Assembly: GCF_028863665.1 (NCBI RefSeq)
Contig: NZ_JARBFX010000016.1
Coordinates: 25,828-89,827, forward strand
Reading direction: 5' to 3'
Origin: Aquabacter sediminis
GTDB taxonomy: Bacteria; Pseudomonadota; Alphaproteobacteria; Rhizobiales; Xanthobacteraceae
Length of the DNA stretch: 64,000 nucleotides
Within the stretch, counting starts at the first letter, position 1, and each line of letters starts with the position of its first letter. Position numbers and translations under genes: made by a program. Positions 48,947 to 59,200 of the stretch are shown one piece after another. Below the pieces are notes generated by a model. The model made no database searches, was not told the DNA's origin, and saw only the letters and a program-made list of their open reading frames with translations.

Positions 48947-51384
48947 TGCCGGCGCACGCGCCCCTCGCCTCCCGCGCGGAGCCGTGCGCCATCTCCGATC
49001 GGGACCTTCCCGCCCTGGTCCTCCGAGGCCTGGCGGAAGGACGGCTCGAAGAGGCCCTGGCCTTTGCCGAGCGGGCCTGCCGGATCGCAGCCGTGCCCGA
49101 TCCTGACGCCCTGGTCATGCGGGCGCGCGTCTTCGCGGCCCTGGGCCAGGTGGAGACCGCCTTGTCGGACGCCGCCCATGCCCTCGGCATCGATCCCAAC
49201 CATCCCGACGCCGCCGCCCTCATCCTCGCACATGCCCCCGACGAGGCGAGCCGGCGGGCCGCGGCAGAGATCGTGCTCGGCTCCAGTCCCCGCGCCTCCG
49301 ACCTGAAGGCGGCCTTGGCGGTGCTGAAGGCGCAGGGTGCGCCGGGCCATGCCAGCCTGCGCTTCACCGCCGCCGGGCTCGAGGGACGGGCGATGTGGGG
49401 CGCTGGCACCGACGCCAGCCTTGTCATCGAGACGGACGGGCAGGAGGCACGCATGTCCATCGCCCCTGTTGCGGGCCATCCGCTCCAGGGGCCGTTTGAC
49501 GAAGTGGCGGATCTCTTTCTGTCCCTGCCGCCAGACACGATTGTGGCGCGGATTGAGCTGGACGGCGCTCTTCTGGCACAGGTGCGCCGGGCCGCACCCC
49601 GCCGCCCGTCCACGCCCGCAGCCGCGGCGGACACCGTCGCCACAACGGTTCTCATTCCAGTCTATGATGATTTCGAGGCCACCGTCCGCTGTATCGAGAG
49701 CGTGCTGACGCATCGCCCCGACGGGACACGCCTCGTACTGGTGGACGACGCCACCCCCGACCCTGCCATCGCCGCCTTTCTCGACAGCCTGGACGCTCCC
49801 GATACCCTTCTGCTGCGCAACACCGCCAATCTCGGCTTCGTCGGCGCGGTCAATCTGGGGTTGGAAGCCATTGGCGGCGGCGATGTGATCCTGCTGAACG
49901 CGGACACCGTGGTGCCCGCCGGCTTCGTGGAACGCCTGGCGGCGGCGGCCTACAGCGCGCCCGATATTGGCACCGTGGTCCCGCTCTCCAACAATGGGGA
50001 ATTCGTGAGCCTGCCGCGCCCCTTCGTGGCCAATCCCCTGCCCGATCCCGAGCGGTTCGCCGCCATCGACGCCGTGGCCGCGCGGGTGAATGCGGGGGTG
50101 GTGCGCGATTTGCCGAGCGGCATCGGCTTTTGTCTCTACATCGCCCGGCGCTGCCTCTCCGACGTGCCGCGCCTGTCCGAAGGATGGGGCCGGGGCTATC
50201 TGGAGGATGCCGACTTCTGCCTGCGCGCCCGCGCCCGTGGCTGGCGCAACGTGTGCGCCGGCGACATTTTCGTGGGCCATGAGGGCACGCGCTCCTTCAA
50301 AGGCGACAAGCGTTCTCTCGTCATGCGCAACCTGCCGCGCCTCGCCGAGCGCTTTCCCACCTATCGGCCCGCATGCGCTGCCTTCGTCCATGCGGATCCG
50401 CTGTCGGATCTGCGGGCCGCCATCGCGCGAAATCTGCCCGCCGACGGCATTGCCCGGCGGCTGGTGGTGGCCGGCCCCCGGCTGTCCGCTTTGATGGGCC
50501 ATCTTCCCGCGCCCGCCCTGCCGGTGCTGCACCTGGAGCTGGATGGCCCTGGCGACACGGCCACGGCGCGGCTGACTGCCCCGCAGGGCGAGGGCCCCTG
50601 GCGGCTCCCGTTCAGGCTTGGCACCGACGATGGCGCGCTGCTTGAACACCTGCGGACATGCGGCATCGCCGAAGTGGAGGTGCTCGCTCACGAGCCTCTC
50701 CCGCGCCGCCTTTGGACGGTGCTCTGTGCCCTGGAACGGCCCATCGATGTGCGGATCGTCGACGTGCGCACGCTCAGCAGCGCCACCGACGGGGGCGGGG
50801 GCGGACACGGCCTGTGGCCGGTCGGCTGCGAACCCCATCTGGGCGTGGTTCAGGCGGCCAATGACGCGGTGGACACCCTGCTGCGGGCGCTGCCCTCCGC
50901 ACCCCGCGACTATCTCAGCCCCCCCATCCGCCCCCTGCGCGCGCCGGGAGAGGTGGCCGACACGCCTCCTGGACCGGCCTTGGGCATTCTCAGCCCCGTT
51001 GCGAGCGCCGCGGGCCTTGCCCTGACCGAGGCGCTCGCCGCGCAGCGGTTAGCGTCCAACGGGGATGATGCCCTCTTCATTCTCGGGAAAAGCCTTTCGG
51101 AAGAGCGTCTGCTGAGTCGTCCCTTCGTTTTCCCACTGGGCCCCGTCTCGCCCGGCGACCTGACGGGGATTGTGGCGCGGCACGCAATTGGCGCGCTCGT
51201 GGTGCCGGATGCGCATGCGATGGGTCATCCCGTGACAGAGGCAGCGGCGGATCTTGGCCTGCCCATGGCTTGGGTTGGAGTGGAAACACTTTACCCCGGT
51301 AGCGATTTGACGCTTGCAATGGGCACTGACGCATCGGAATCTGCCCGCTTGATTGACGTCTGGATCAAGAGCAAACGGATCTGA
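48943..51384 (+). CDS. Large glycosyltransferase with TPR-like N-terminus, GT2 domain and extra C-terminal domain
   Basis: 813 residues. Residues 20-120 look TPR-like (ADALVLRGLAEG-type helices). The GT2 domain runs from about 225 to 480: TTVLIPVYDDFEATVRCIES, LVLVDDATPD and the metal motif LLNADTVVP, then GWGRGYLEDADFCLRARARG near the acceptor side. The last 300 residues are less clear. The part from about 680 on (LGILSPVASAAGLALTEALA, GALVVPDAHAMGHPV) resembles one half of a GT-B fold. Target and sugar unknown. The start at 48943 couples to the methyltransferase stop. ATG 48946 is also possible. Confidence 0.83.
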   Translation: MMPAHAPLASRAEPCAISDRDLPALVLRGLAEGRLEEALAFAERACRIAAVPDPDALVMRARVFAALGQVETALSDAAHALGIDPNHPDAAALILAHAPDEASRRAAAEIVLGSSPRASDLKAALAVLKAQGAPGHASLRFTAAGLEGRAMWGAGTDASLVIETDGQEARMSIAPVAGHPLQGPFDEVADLFLSLPPDTIVARIELDGALLAQVRRAAPRRPSTPAAAADTVATTVLIPVYDDFEATVRCIESVLTHRPDGTRLVLVDDATPDPAIAAFLDSLDAPDTLLLRNTANLGFVGAVNLGLEAIGGGDVILLNADTVVPAGFVERLAAAAYSAPDIGTVVPLSNNGEFVSLPRPFVANPLPDPERFAAIDAVAARVNAGVVRDLPSGIGFCLYIARRCLSDVPRLSEGWGRGYLEDADFCLRARARGWRNVCAGDIFVGHEGTRSFKGDKRSLVMRNLPRLAERFPTYRPACAAFVHADPLSDLRAAIARNLPADGIARRLVVAGPRLSALMGHLPAPALPVLHLELDGPGDTATARLTAPQGEGPWRLPFRLGTDDGALLEHLRTCGIAEVEVLAHEPLPRRLWTVLCALERPIDVRIVDVRTLSSATDGGGGGHGLWPVGCEPHLGVVQAANDAVDTLLRALPSAPRDYLSPPIRPLRAPGEVADTPPGPALGILSPVASAAGLALTEALAAQRLASNGDDALFILGKSLSEERLLSRPFVFPLGPVSPGDLTGIVARHAIGALVVPDAHAMGHPVTEAAADLGLPMAWVGVETLYPGSDLTLAMGTDASESARLIDVWIKSKRI

Positions 51385-53720
51385 TGAGCTACGCCCCCCA
51401 GATTGCGGTGGATGCCGCCCCCCATCTGGACCCGTCGCCCGACCTGCCGTGGGCCGACTTCCACCCGACCGACACCGGTTCGTTCGCCGGCTATGCCTTC
51501 GAGCCGTCGGAACCTGGGCGCAGGCTGGTGGTGGAAGTCCTCGTGGATGGCGTTCCGGCGGCGGTAGGCTTGGCGGATCTCTATCATCCCCTCCTCGCGG
51601 AAGCGGGAATCGGTGACGGGTGCCATGGCTTCCGATTCACCCTAGGCGCGGATGTGCTCGCGGGTGCGGCCCGCATCAGTGCCCGACTGGCCAATACGGA
51701 CATTGCGTTGCCCACCCGCGATCCCATGCCGGACGCCGGGGCGGTGGCGCCGGGCGAGACCAGCGCGGTGGAGTGGCTGGGCGGCTTGCGCTTCCGGGGA
51801 TGGCTCAAAGCCACCAGCGATACACCGTTCATCCTCGTCACCGTGGACGGCGAGGACGTGTGCGAGATCGCTGCTGACCTGTGGACCGTCGCGCAGGCGG
51901 ACGGCTCGCTTCTGCCCGCCCGTGGCTTCGACTTCACCTTGCCCGACAGCTTCGCCGACGGCGTCGCGCATGTGGCCCGATTTTCCATCCGAAACCAGGC
52001 GCTCGGCCAGGGCGCGGTGGCCTTCCTGGCCTTCCCGGACAGCCTGAGGGCCGCTCTCGACCGCCTGGCGGTGCCGGCCAGCGAGAGCCTTCGCGCTGAG
52101 CTGTTCGACCGCATGCTGCCGCGCTCCCTCCCGTTCGAACGCTATGACGACTGGCGCGAGGCGCTTTCCTGCGAGGTGCCGCCCTTCCCGGCGGAGAGCG
52201 CCCCGATCGGCATCGTCCTCCTGGGGGAACCCAATCTGGAAGACAGCCTCAATGCGTTGTCGCGGGAGCCCGAAGGCTGGATCGTCGGCGTCGTGCCCAG
52301 CGACCTTGCCCAGGTGGAGTTCGACCCCGCCAACGTGGCGGAGTTCGCCCGCTCGGAAGCGCAGGAGTGCCAGGCCTTCCTCTTCCTGCCCTCCGGAAGC
52401 CACATCCATGCGGGGGCGCTGGCGCGCATCGCCCGCGCCTTGGCGGCGCATCCCGATGCAAGTCTGGTCCATCTGGACATGGATGTGGAAGGCGCCGACA
52501 GACGGCGCTGGCCCCTGGCATTGCCGGCCGGGGATTATGAGCGGCTGCTGGAGCAAGGCTATTCGGCGCGCGCCTTCGCCATGCGCCGGACAGCCCTGGA
52601 GACCAGCCTGCGGCGCGGCGCGCGGAACGTCTTCCGGCTCGCCAATTCGATCTATGATTCCCACCCCCACGCGGCCACGCCGCCGCTGCATCTCAGCGGA
52701 GCCTGCGTCACACTTCCGGGCGCGCTGCTTCAGGAAGGCGAGATGAGCCTGCGGGCGGCCACGCAGGATCACCTGCGCTCCCTGCGGGTGGAAGCCAGCT
52801 GCCTGCCCGCATCCGGTGCAGCCTTGCCTGCGGTGCGCGTCTCCCGCGCGCCCGATCCTGGCCGTGTCTCCGTGGTGGTCAATGCCATGGCCGCGCCAGA
52901 CCAAGTTGCGCGCAGCCTCGCCTCGCTGGTGCCTGCCATCCGGCGCCTGTCGGGGGAGCTGATCCTGATGGTGGATCCTGCGCGGCCTGTGCCGGTGCTG
53001 CCCATGCCCTTCCGTCAGGTTCCGTGCGTCCATCTCAGCCGCGCCGCCGCCATCAATGCGGGCCTGCGCGCTGCCCAGGGCGAGATCCTGGTGCATGTGG
53101 AGGCTGGCGTGGTGTCCCAGGACGGCGCATGGCTCGACGAATTGCTGGGCCGCCTTGCCGGGCCTGGCGTCGGTGCCGCGGCCGGCCTCCTGCGCGATCC
53201 CGATGGCGGCGTGGTGGATGCGGGCTATGTGCTCGGGCCGAAGTTCGACGCCTTGCCCGCCTTCCAGGATCGGGTGGGCCGGGACCCGGGCTATGGTGAC
53301 CTGCTCCAGGTGGCCCACGAGGTGGGAGCGCTCTCCTGGCGCTTCATCGCCATGCGCGCCCATGCCTTCTCCTCCCTGGAGGGCCTGGACGAGCAGCATT
53401 TCCCCTCCTTCCTGTTCGACGTGGACTTCAGCCTGCGCCTGCGGGCGCTCGGCCGGCGGCTCATTCTCACGCCTCACGCCCGCACCAGCATCGAGGCCGC
53501 CACCGGCGCCGTTCGCGGCAGCCTACAGCGGGACCGGCGCGACCGGGAATTGCGCACCCTGCGCGCCCGGTGGGGCCTGGAGCTTTCGGCCGATCCCTAT
53601 TACAGCCCCATCCTCACCCAGGATGGCGTGCCCTATTCCGCGCTTTGCTGGCCACCTGCCGCCTTCGCCTTGCGCCAGACAATCCCGCCCGATGGCGGGG
53701 CCCTTCCGGGAAGCCTGTGA
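51384..53720 (+). CDS. Large glycosyltransferase-like protein with divergent GT2 domain
   Basis: 778 residues. The C-terminal third (about 480-740) resembles GT2: VSVVVNAMAAPDQVARSLAS, AAAINAGLRAAQGEILVHVE and FPSFLFDVDFSLRLRALG. At the place of the metal-binding DxD motif it reads LVHVEAGVV, so the usual aspartates are missing. It may be inactive, use another mechanism, or bind sugars. The first 450 residues are rich in beta-like segments and match nothing I recognise. The start overlaps the previous stop as TGATG, showing coupling with the active-looking glycosyltransferase upstream. Confidence 0.75.
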   Translation: MSYAPQIAVDAAPHLDPSPDLPWADFHPTDTGSFAGYAFEPSEPGRRLVVEVLVDGVPAAVGLADLYHPLLAEAGIGDGCHGFRFTLGADVLAGAARISARLANTDIALPTRDPMPDAGAVAPGETSAVEWLGGLRFRGWLKATSDTPFILVTVDGEDVCEIAADLWTVAQADGSLLPARGFDFTLPDSFADGVAHVARFSIRNQALGQGAVAFLAFPDSLRAALDRLAVPASESLRAELFDRMLPRSLPFERYDDWREALSCEVPPFPAESAPIGIVLLGEPNLEDSLNALSREPEGWIVGVVPSDLAQVEFDPANVAEFARSEAQECQAFLFLPSGSHIHAGALARIARALAAHPDASLVHLDMDVEGADRRRWPLALPAGDYERLLEQGYSARAFAMRRTALETSLRRGARNVFRLANSIYDSHPHAATPPLHLSGACVTLPGALLQEGEMSLRAATQDHLRSLRVEASCLPASGAALPAVRVSRAPDPGRVSVVVNAMAAPDQVARSLASLVPAIRRLSGELILMVDPARPVPVLPMPFRQVPCVHLSRAAAINAGLRAAQGEILVHVEAGVVSQDGAWLDELLGRLAGPGVGAAAGLLRDPDGGVVDAGYVLGPKFDALPAFQDRVGRDPGYGDLLQVAHEVGALSWRFIAMRAHAFSSLEGLDEQHFPSFLFDVDFSLRLRALGRRLILTPHARTSIEAATGAVRGSLQRDRRDRELRTLRARWGLELSADPYYSPILTQDGVPYSALCWPPAAFALRQTIPPDGGALPGSL

Positions 53721-53835
53721 AAGAACCTGGCGCACCATGTGCTGGTGGCGGTGCAGCCAGGACCATCCGCCGGGACCATTGACAAGGCCACGAAGCGATG
53801 GTTCGTGACCCACGCCTGTTGAGAAGGATCATGCC

Positions 53836-54201
53836 ATGCGTCAGTGTTCACGCGCCTTCCTCGCCGCCGCGCTTCTGATGACGTCTTTCTCGAGCCTCGC
53901 CGTGGCCCAAGTACCCGGCACGATCTTTACCGCCAATCCGGCAGCCTTGAGTTCGTGCGAGGCGCCGCGCGAAGTCAGCTTGAGCTGGGATGCCCGCGCC
54001 TCAAAGGCCGCAGACGTGGAAGTGCTGGCGGCGCCGAGCGCCACCGGCGAGTCCCAGCTGTTTGCTGCGGTATCTGGCGCCGTCGGCACGGCCAAGACCG
54101 GCCCATGGACCCGCGCGGGCTCTCTGTTCACCCTGCGCGATCAGAAGACCAAGGCCGTTCTCGCCACGCTCACCATCGGTAGCTTGCCCTGCACCCGATA
54201 G
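53836..54201 (+). CDS. Small secreted hypothetical protein
   Basis: 121 residues. Signal peptide with likely cleavage after SLAVA before QVPG. The mature part has two cysteines near its ends (one at SSCEAPREVSLSWDAR, one in the final SLPCTR) that could form a disulfide, and alternating beta-like segments suggesting a small beta sandwich. No family recognised. AAGGATC precedes the ATG. It lies between the glycosyltransferases and the tetR gene with its own gaps on both sides. Confidence 0.65.
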   Translation: MRQCSRAFLAAALLMTSFSSLAVAQVPGTIFTANPAALSSCEAPREVSLSWDARASKAADVEVLAAPSATGESQLFAAVSGAVGTAKTGPWTRAGSLFTLRDQKTKAVLATLTIGSLPCTR

Positions 54202-54254
54202 CCGTTAGGCGAGGTTTCGTTGGTTCGGGAGACGTTTGAAGGTCGACGGAGCAT

Positions 54255-54319
54255 GCGAACGAACGTTCGCTCTTGACGGCGCAGGTGCCGAGCGCCTACG
54301 AGAGCGAATATTCGTTCGC
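54255..54319. promoter_or_regulatory. Paired TetR-type operators around the efflux-operon promoter
   Basis: GCGAACGAACGTTCGCTC (54255-54272) and GAGCGAATATTCGTTCGC (54302-54319) are inverted copies of one another, 16 of 18 bases matching. Each contains an inner palindrome. Between them starts TTGACG (54273-54278), a -35-like hexamer, with the weak CTACGA 17 bases later. The second copy ends 15 bases before the tetR start. This is the usual plan of an autoregulated TetR gene. Confidence 0.75.
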
Positions 54320-54334
54320 ATCCCGTGAGGCCCC

Positions 54335-54961
54335 GTGCACGACATCGCCGCGCCCCGCTCCGATCATCGTACCGACCAGCAAAGGCGCATCCTCGCCGCG
54401 GCGGTCACCTGCTTTGCCCGGGCCGGCTTCCATGGCACGTCCATGCAGCAGATCTGCGCCGAGGCCGGCATGAGCCCCGGTGCGCTCTACCGCTATTTTC
54501 CCTCCAAGGAATCCCTGATCGGCGCCATCGTCGAAGGCGAGCGTGCAGAGCGGGCGCGGGTATTCGAGCAGTTGTCCGCGGCGCCGAGCTTCCTGGAAGG
54601 CCTGGCCGCCGGCATGGTCACCGTCCTCACGGAGGACACCATGGTGTGCTCCCGCCTCGGGCCGGAGATCATGGCGGAAGCCATTCGCAATGCGCGCCTG
54701 CGCGAGGCTGTGGAGCCAGTGGAAGCGGAAAGCCGCGACATGCTCCGCGAGGCCCTCGCCGCCGCCGTCGCGGCGGGCGACGTGGATGTTGGCGATGATC
54801 TTGAGAACGTATTGATCCTGCTCCAGGCCATTGGCGACGGGCTGGTGCTCCACAGCCAGCTTCATCCCGAATGGAAAGTCGCCGATCGCGTCCCCGCCTT
54901 GGCTGCGATGGTCGGCCGCATGCTCAAGCCCACGCCCTCCTCCGGGGAGGACGCGCCATGA
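54335..54961 (+). CDS. TetR/AcrR family regulator of the adjoining efflux system
   Basis: 208 residues. N-terminal DNA-binding domain (about 15-62) with QQRRILAAAVTCFARAGFHG and the recognition part SPGALYRYFPSKESLIGAIV. The rest is a helical ligand and dimer domain. The start is a GTG at 54335 with GAGG shortly before it. It heads an operon with the adaptor and RND pump genes and probably represses all three through the two operators upstream. Ligand unknown. Confidence 0.93.
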   Translation: MHDIAAPRSDHRTDQQRRILAAAVTCFARAGFHGTSMQQICAEAGMSPGALYRYFPSKESLIGAIVEGERAERARVFEQLSAAPSFLEGLAAGMVTVLTEDTMVCSRLGPEIMAEAIRNARLREAVEPVEAESRDMLREALAAAVAAGDVDVGDDLENVLILLQAIGDGLVLHSQLHPEWKVADRVPALAAMVGRMLKPTPSSGEDAP

Positions 54962-55068
54962 GCCGCCCGCGCCACGAGGATGACGTGATCCTCTCCCATG
55001 GTCATGAACACGTTTGCGCGGTGCCTGCTGCCCGTCCGCTCCCGCCTCCCTCTTGGAATCCCGTTCCC

Positions 55069-56256
55069 ATGCGCCGCCTTGTTTCCTGCCTCGGCCTCGC
55101 CCTCACCTTCGCCCTCGCCCCTGCGGCCGCGGTGCGCGCGGAGGCGCCGCCGGCAAAGAGCGGCAAGGGGCTGACGGTGACCGTCGTCCGGCCGCAACCC
55201 CGGCTGATGACGGAATCGCTGCTGGCCACCGGCTCGCTAAAGGCACGGGAGGAGATCCAGATCGGGCCCGAGGTGGAAGGCTACCGGCTGGTGGAAATCC
55301 TGGTGGACGTGGGCGACAAGGTGGAGCGCGGCCAGGTTCTGGCCCGCCTCGCCCGCGACATGCTCCAGGTCCAGATCGCACAGAACAATGCCAGCGGCGC
55401 CCGTGCGGAAGCTGCCATCGCCCAGCAGAATGCCACCCTCGACCAGATGCTCGCCCAGGAGACGGAAGCCTCCGCTGCCGTGGACCGCGCGCGCCAGCTG
55501 CGCAAGACGGGGGTGATTTCCCAGGAGGCCCTGGATGAGCGGGAGCGGGGGGTGAAAGTGGCATCGGCCCAGGTTGCCGCCGCCCGCCAGGCGCTGGTGG
55601 CCGCGCGCGCGGAAGCCAAGCTGGTGCAGGCCCAGCGGGAGGAGATCGAACTGCGGCTGCGGCGGACGGAAGTGCGCTCGCCCGACAATGGTGTAATCCT
55701 CACCCGCGACGCCCGTCTGGGCTCCATCGTGCTGTCCAATCGCGCCGATCCGCTGTTCCGGATCGCCAAGGATGGCGCCATTGATTTGGAGGCGGAGGTG
55801 CCGGAGGCGGCCATGCCGCGCATCGCCGTCGGCCAGCCCGTGGATGTGACCCCCGCCGGCTTCACCAAGCCCGTGCAAGGCAAGGTGCGTCTGATTTCCG
55901 CGCAGGTGGACAAGTCCACCCGGCTTGGCCTCGTGGAAATTGCCCTGCCCGAGGATACCCGCCTGCGGCCGGGCACCTATGCGCGGGGACTGATCGAGAT
56001 CGGCCGCCGCGAGGGCCTGGTTGTGCCCCAGTCGGCGGTGCAGTTCGATGCCAAGGGCGCCTATGTGCTGGTGGTCACCGATGGGATCGTCAATGAACGG
56101 CGGGTGGAAACCGGCCTGAAGAGCGACGGACGGGTGGAACTTGTGCAGGGCGTCAGCGCCAATGACCAGGTGGTGGTGCGGGCCGGCGGCTTCCTGCGGG
56201 AGGGCGATCATGTGACCCCGGTCGAGGCCATCCAGACCGCGAAGGATGCCGGCTGA
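55069..56256 (+). CDS. RND efflux periplasmic adaptor (membrane fusion protein)
   Basis: 395 residues. Signal peptide MRRLVSCLGLALTFALAPAAAVRA, then lipoyl/hairpin region (EIQIGPEVEGYRLVEILVDVG, long alanine-rich coiled coil at about 100-190), beta-barrel (EVPEAAMPRIAVGQPVDVTP) and the membrane-proximal part ending in GGFLREGDHVTPVE. It connects the RND pump to an outer-membrane channel. Start choice is open: an ATG at 54958 overlaps the tetR stop (ATGA) and has a strong GGGGAGG, but would place 37 residues with atypical codons before the signal peptide. I prefer 55069. Confidence 0.88.
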   Translation: MRRLVSCLGLALTFALAPAAAVRAEAPPAKSGKGLTVTVVRPQPRLMTESLLATGSLKAREEIQIGPEVEGYRLVEILVDVGDKVERGQVLARLARDMLQVQIAQNNASGARAEAAIAQQNATLDQMLAQETEASAAVDRARQLRKTGVISQEALDERERGVKVASAQVAAARQALVAARAEAKLVQAQREEIELRLRRTEVRSPDNGVILTRDARLGSIVLSNRADPLFRIAKDGAIDLEAEVPEAAMPRIAVGQPVDVTPAGFTKPVQGKVRLISAQVDKSTRLGLVEIALPEDTRLRPGTYARGLIEIGRREGLVVPQSAVQFDAKGAYVLVVTDGIVNERRVETGLKSDGRVELVQGVSANDQVVVRAGGFLREGDHVTPVEAIQTAKDAG

Positions 56257-59200
56257 TGGCTCTTAACGTCTCGGCCTGGGCGATCCGAAAGCCCATCCCT
56301 GCGCTCGTCCTGTTCGTGGTGCTCACCGCACTCGGCATCGTGCATTTCCGGTCCCTGCCGGTGACGCAGATGCCCAATATCGACGTCCCCATCGTCATGA
56401 TCACCGTCAGCCAGCCCGGCTCGGCGCCGAGTGAACTGGAGACGCAGGTTACCAAGAAGGTGGAGAATGCGGTCGCCGGCGTGGCGGGTGTGAAGCACAT
56501 CACCTCGTCCATCTCCGAAGGCACCTCCATCACAACCATCGAGTTCCACCTGGAAACGGCCGTGGACCGGGCGGTGAATGACACGCGCGATGCGGTGACG
56601 AAGATCCGCACCGAGCTGCCCCAATCCATCGATGAACCCATCATCCAACGCGTCGACATTGAAGGGCTCCCAATCATCACCTTCGCGGTGTCCTCCGCCA
56701 CGCTGAGCGCGGAGGAATTGTCGTGGTTCGTGGACGACACCGTCGCTCGTGCCATCCAGGGCATTCGCGGCGTGGCGCAGGTCAAGCGCCAGGGCGGCGC
56801 CGACCGCGAGATCCGCGTCGCGCTCGACCCGGACCGGCTGATGTCCCTTGGCATTACCGCGGCCGAGGTGAGCCGCCAGCTCAGGTCCACCAATCTGGAT
56901 GTCTCCGGCGGACGGGGCGAAGTGGGCACGCAGGAACAGTCCATCCGCACCCTGGCGGGTGCCGAGACCGTGGACGCGCTCGCCGACATGCGCATCGTGC
57001 TCTCCAACGGCCGCTATGTGCGCCTCAAGGATCTGGGCCGCGTCTATGACGGCTCCGCCGAGCCCCGCGTCTTTGCGCGCCTGGATGGCCGGCCGGTGGT
57101 GGCCTTCGGGGTCTACCGCGCCAAGGGCTTTTCAGACGTTGTGGTGGAGGAGCGCGTCCAGAACGAGATCAAGAAGCTCGGTGCTGCGCATCCCGAAGTG
57201 ACCTTCTCCATGATCGACACCACGGTGCGCTACACCAAGGCGGACTATGAATCCGCCATGCACACCCTCATCGAAGGCGCCATCCTGGCCGTGGTGGTGG
57301 TGTTTCTGTTCCTGCGGGACTGGCGGGCCACCATCATCACCACGCTGGCGATCCCGCTCTCCATCCTGCCCACCTTCTGGATCATGGACCTGCTGGGCTT
57401 CTCGCTGAATGCGGTGAGCCTTTTGGCCATCACGCTGGTGACCGGCATCCTGGTGGACGACGCCATCGTGGAGATCGAGAACATCGTCCGGCATATGAGG
57501 GAGGGAAAGTCGCCCTACCGCGCCTCCATCGAGGCGGCGGACGAGATTGGGCTTGCGGTGGTGGCGACCACTCTGACCATCGCCGCCGTCTTTGTGCCGG
57601 TCTCCTTCATGGGGGGCATTGCCGGGCAGTATTTCAAGCAGTTCGGAATCACGGTGGCCATCGCCGTGCTGTTCTCGTTGGCGGTGGCGCGGCTCATCAC
57701 GCCTTTGCTGGCGGCCTATTTCCTGCGCGATACGGGCCATCACCAGGTGAAGGAAGGCCTGGTGATGCGCAATTACATGCGCGTCCTGGGCTGGTCGGTG
57801 CGGCATCGCTTCGTGACCATCCTGATGGGGTTCGGCGTGTTCGCCGGCACCATCTACCTGTCGACGCTGCTGCCCTCCGGCTTCCTGCCCGCCAACGACA
57901 TTTCCCGCTCCATGCTGTCCATCGAGATGCCACCGGGCACCACTTTGGCCGAGACGCAGGACGTGGCCGACCGCATCACCGACCTGCTGCTGGAGCAGCC
58001 GGAGGTGGCAAGCGTCTATGCCACCGCCGGCACCGGGGGCGACGGGCTGTCGGCCGGCGAGGTGCGCGAGGCGCAGATTGTCGCCAACCTCAAGCCGCGC
58101 AAGGAGCGCGCGGTCGACCAGAAGACGTTTGAGGGCCGCCTGCACGACCAGCTGACCGCCATTCCCGATATGCGCTTCACCTGGAGCCCCAACGGCCAAG
58201 CAGCGCAGCGCGGCTTCACGGTCATCCTTTCCGGCAATGACGGGGATGCGGTGGAGGCGGCAGCGCTCAAGCTGGAAAAGGAGATCCGCGACGAGGTGCC
58301 GGTCTTGTCCAACGTGGTCTCCAGCGCCTCCCTCGACAGGCCCGAAATCCGCATCATCCCCAAGCTCGACCAGGCGGCCCAGCTGGGCGTGTCGGTGGAC
58401 ACCATCGCGGAGACGGTGCGCATCGCCACCATCGGCGACATCAACGCCAACCTGGCCAAGTTCTCGGCCAAGGACCGGCAGATCGACATCCGCGTCCAAA
58501 TGGACGAGCGCGCGCGCGCCCATCTCTCCACCTTCGATGCCATTCGCGTGCCCACCAAGACGGGGGTCTCCGTGCCCCTGTCCGCCGTGGCCACCATCGA
58601 GTTCGGCAAGGGTCCGACCGCACTGGAACGTTATGACCGGGCCCGGCGCATCGCCGTGGAGGCGGACCTCGTGGGCGACACGCCGCTCGGCACGGCGCTT
58701 GAGCAGGTCAAGGCCCTCCCCGCTGCTCGCGATCTTCCGCCGGGGGTGACCCTCAAGGAATCAGGCGATGCGGAGATTATGGAAGAGGTGTTCACGGGCT
58801 TCGCACTCGCCATCGCGGCGGGCGTGATGCTGGTGCTGGCGGTGCTGGTGCTGCTGTTCCAGGACGTGCTGCAGCCCATCACCATCCTCATCTCTCTGCC
58901 GCTGTCGGTGGGCGGTGCCTTCATCGCGCTTCTTTTGACCGGCAACTCGGTCTCGCTGCCGGTGGTGATCGGCTTCCTGATGCTGATGGGCATCGTCACC
59001 AAGAACGCCATCCTCCTCGTGGACTTCGCGGTGGAGGCCATGGCTCTCGGCCATTCCCGCTTCGAGGCGCTCATGGAAGCGGGCCGCAAGCGCGCCCAGC
59101 CCATTGTCATGACCACCATCGCCATGGCGGCAGGCATGGTGCCCTCGGCCCTGGCACTGGGCGAAGGCGGTGCTTTCCGGGCTCCCATGGCCATCGCGGT

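Noticed and set aside
53721..53835. att site or mobile-element border after the glycosyltransferases
   Set aside because: No tRNA, repeat or composition change is present.
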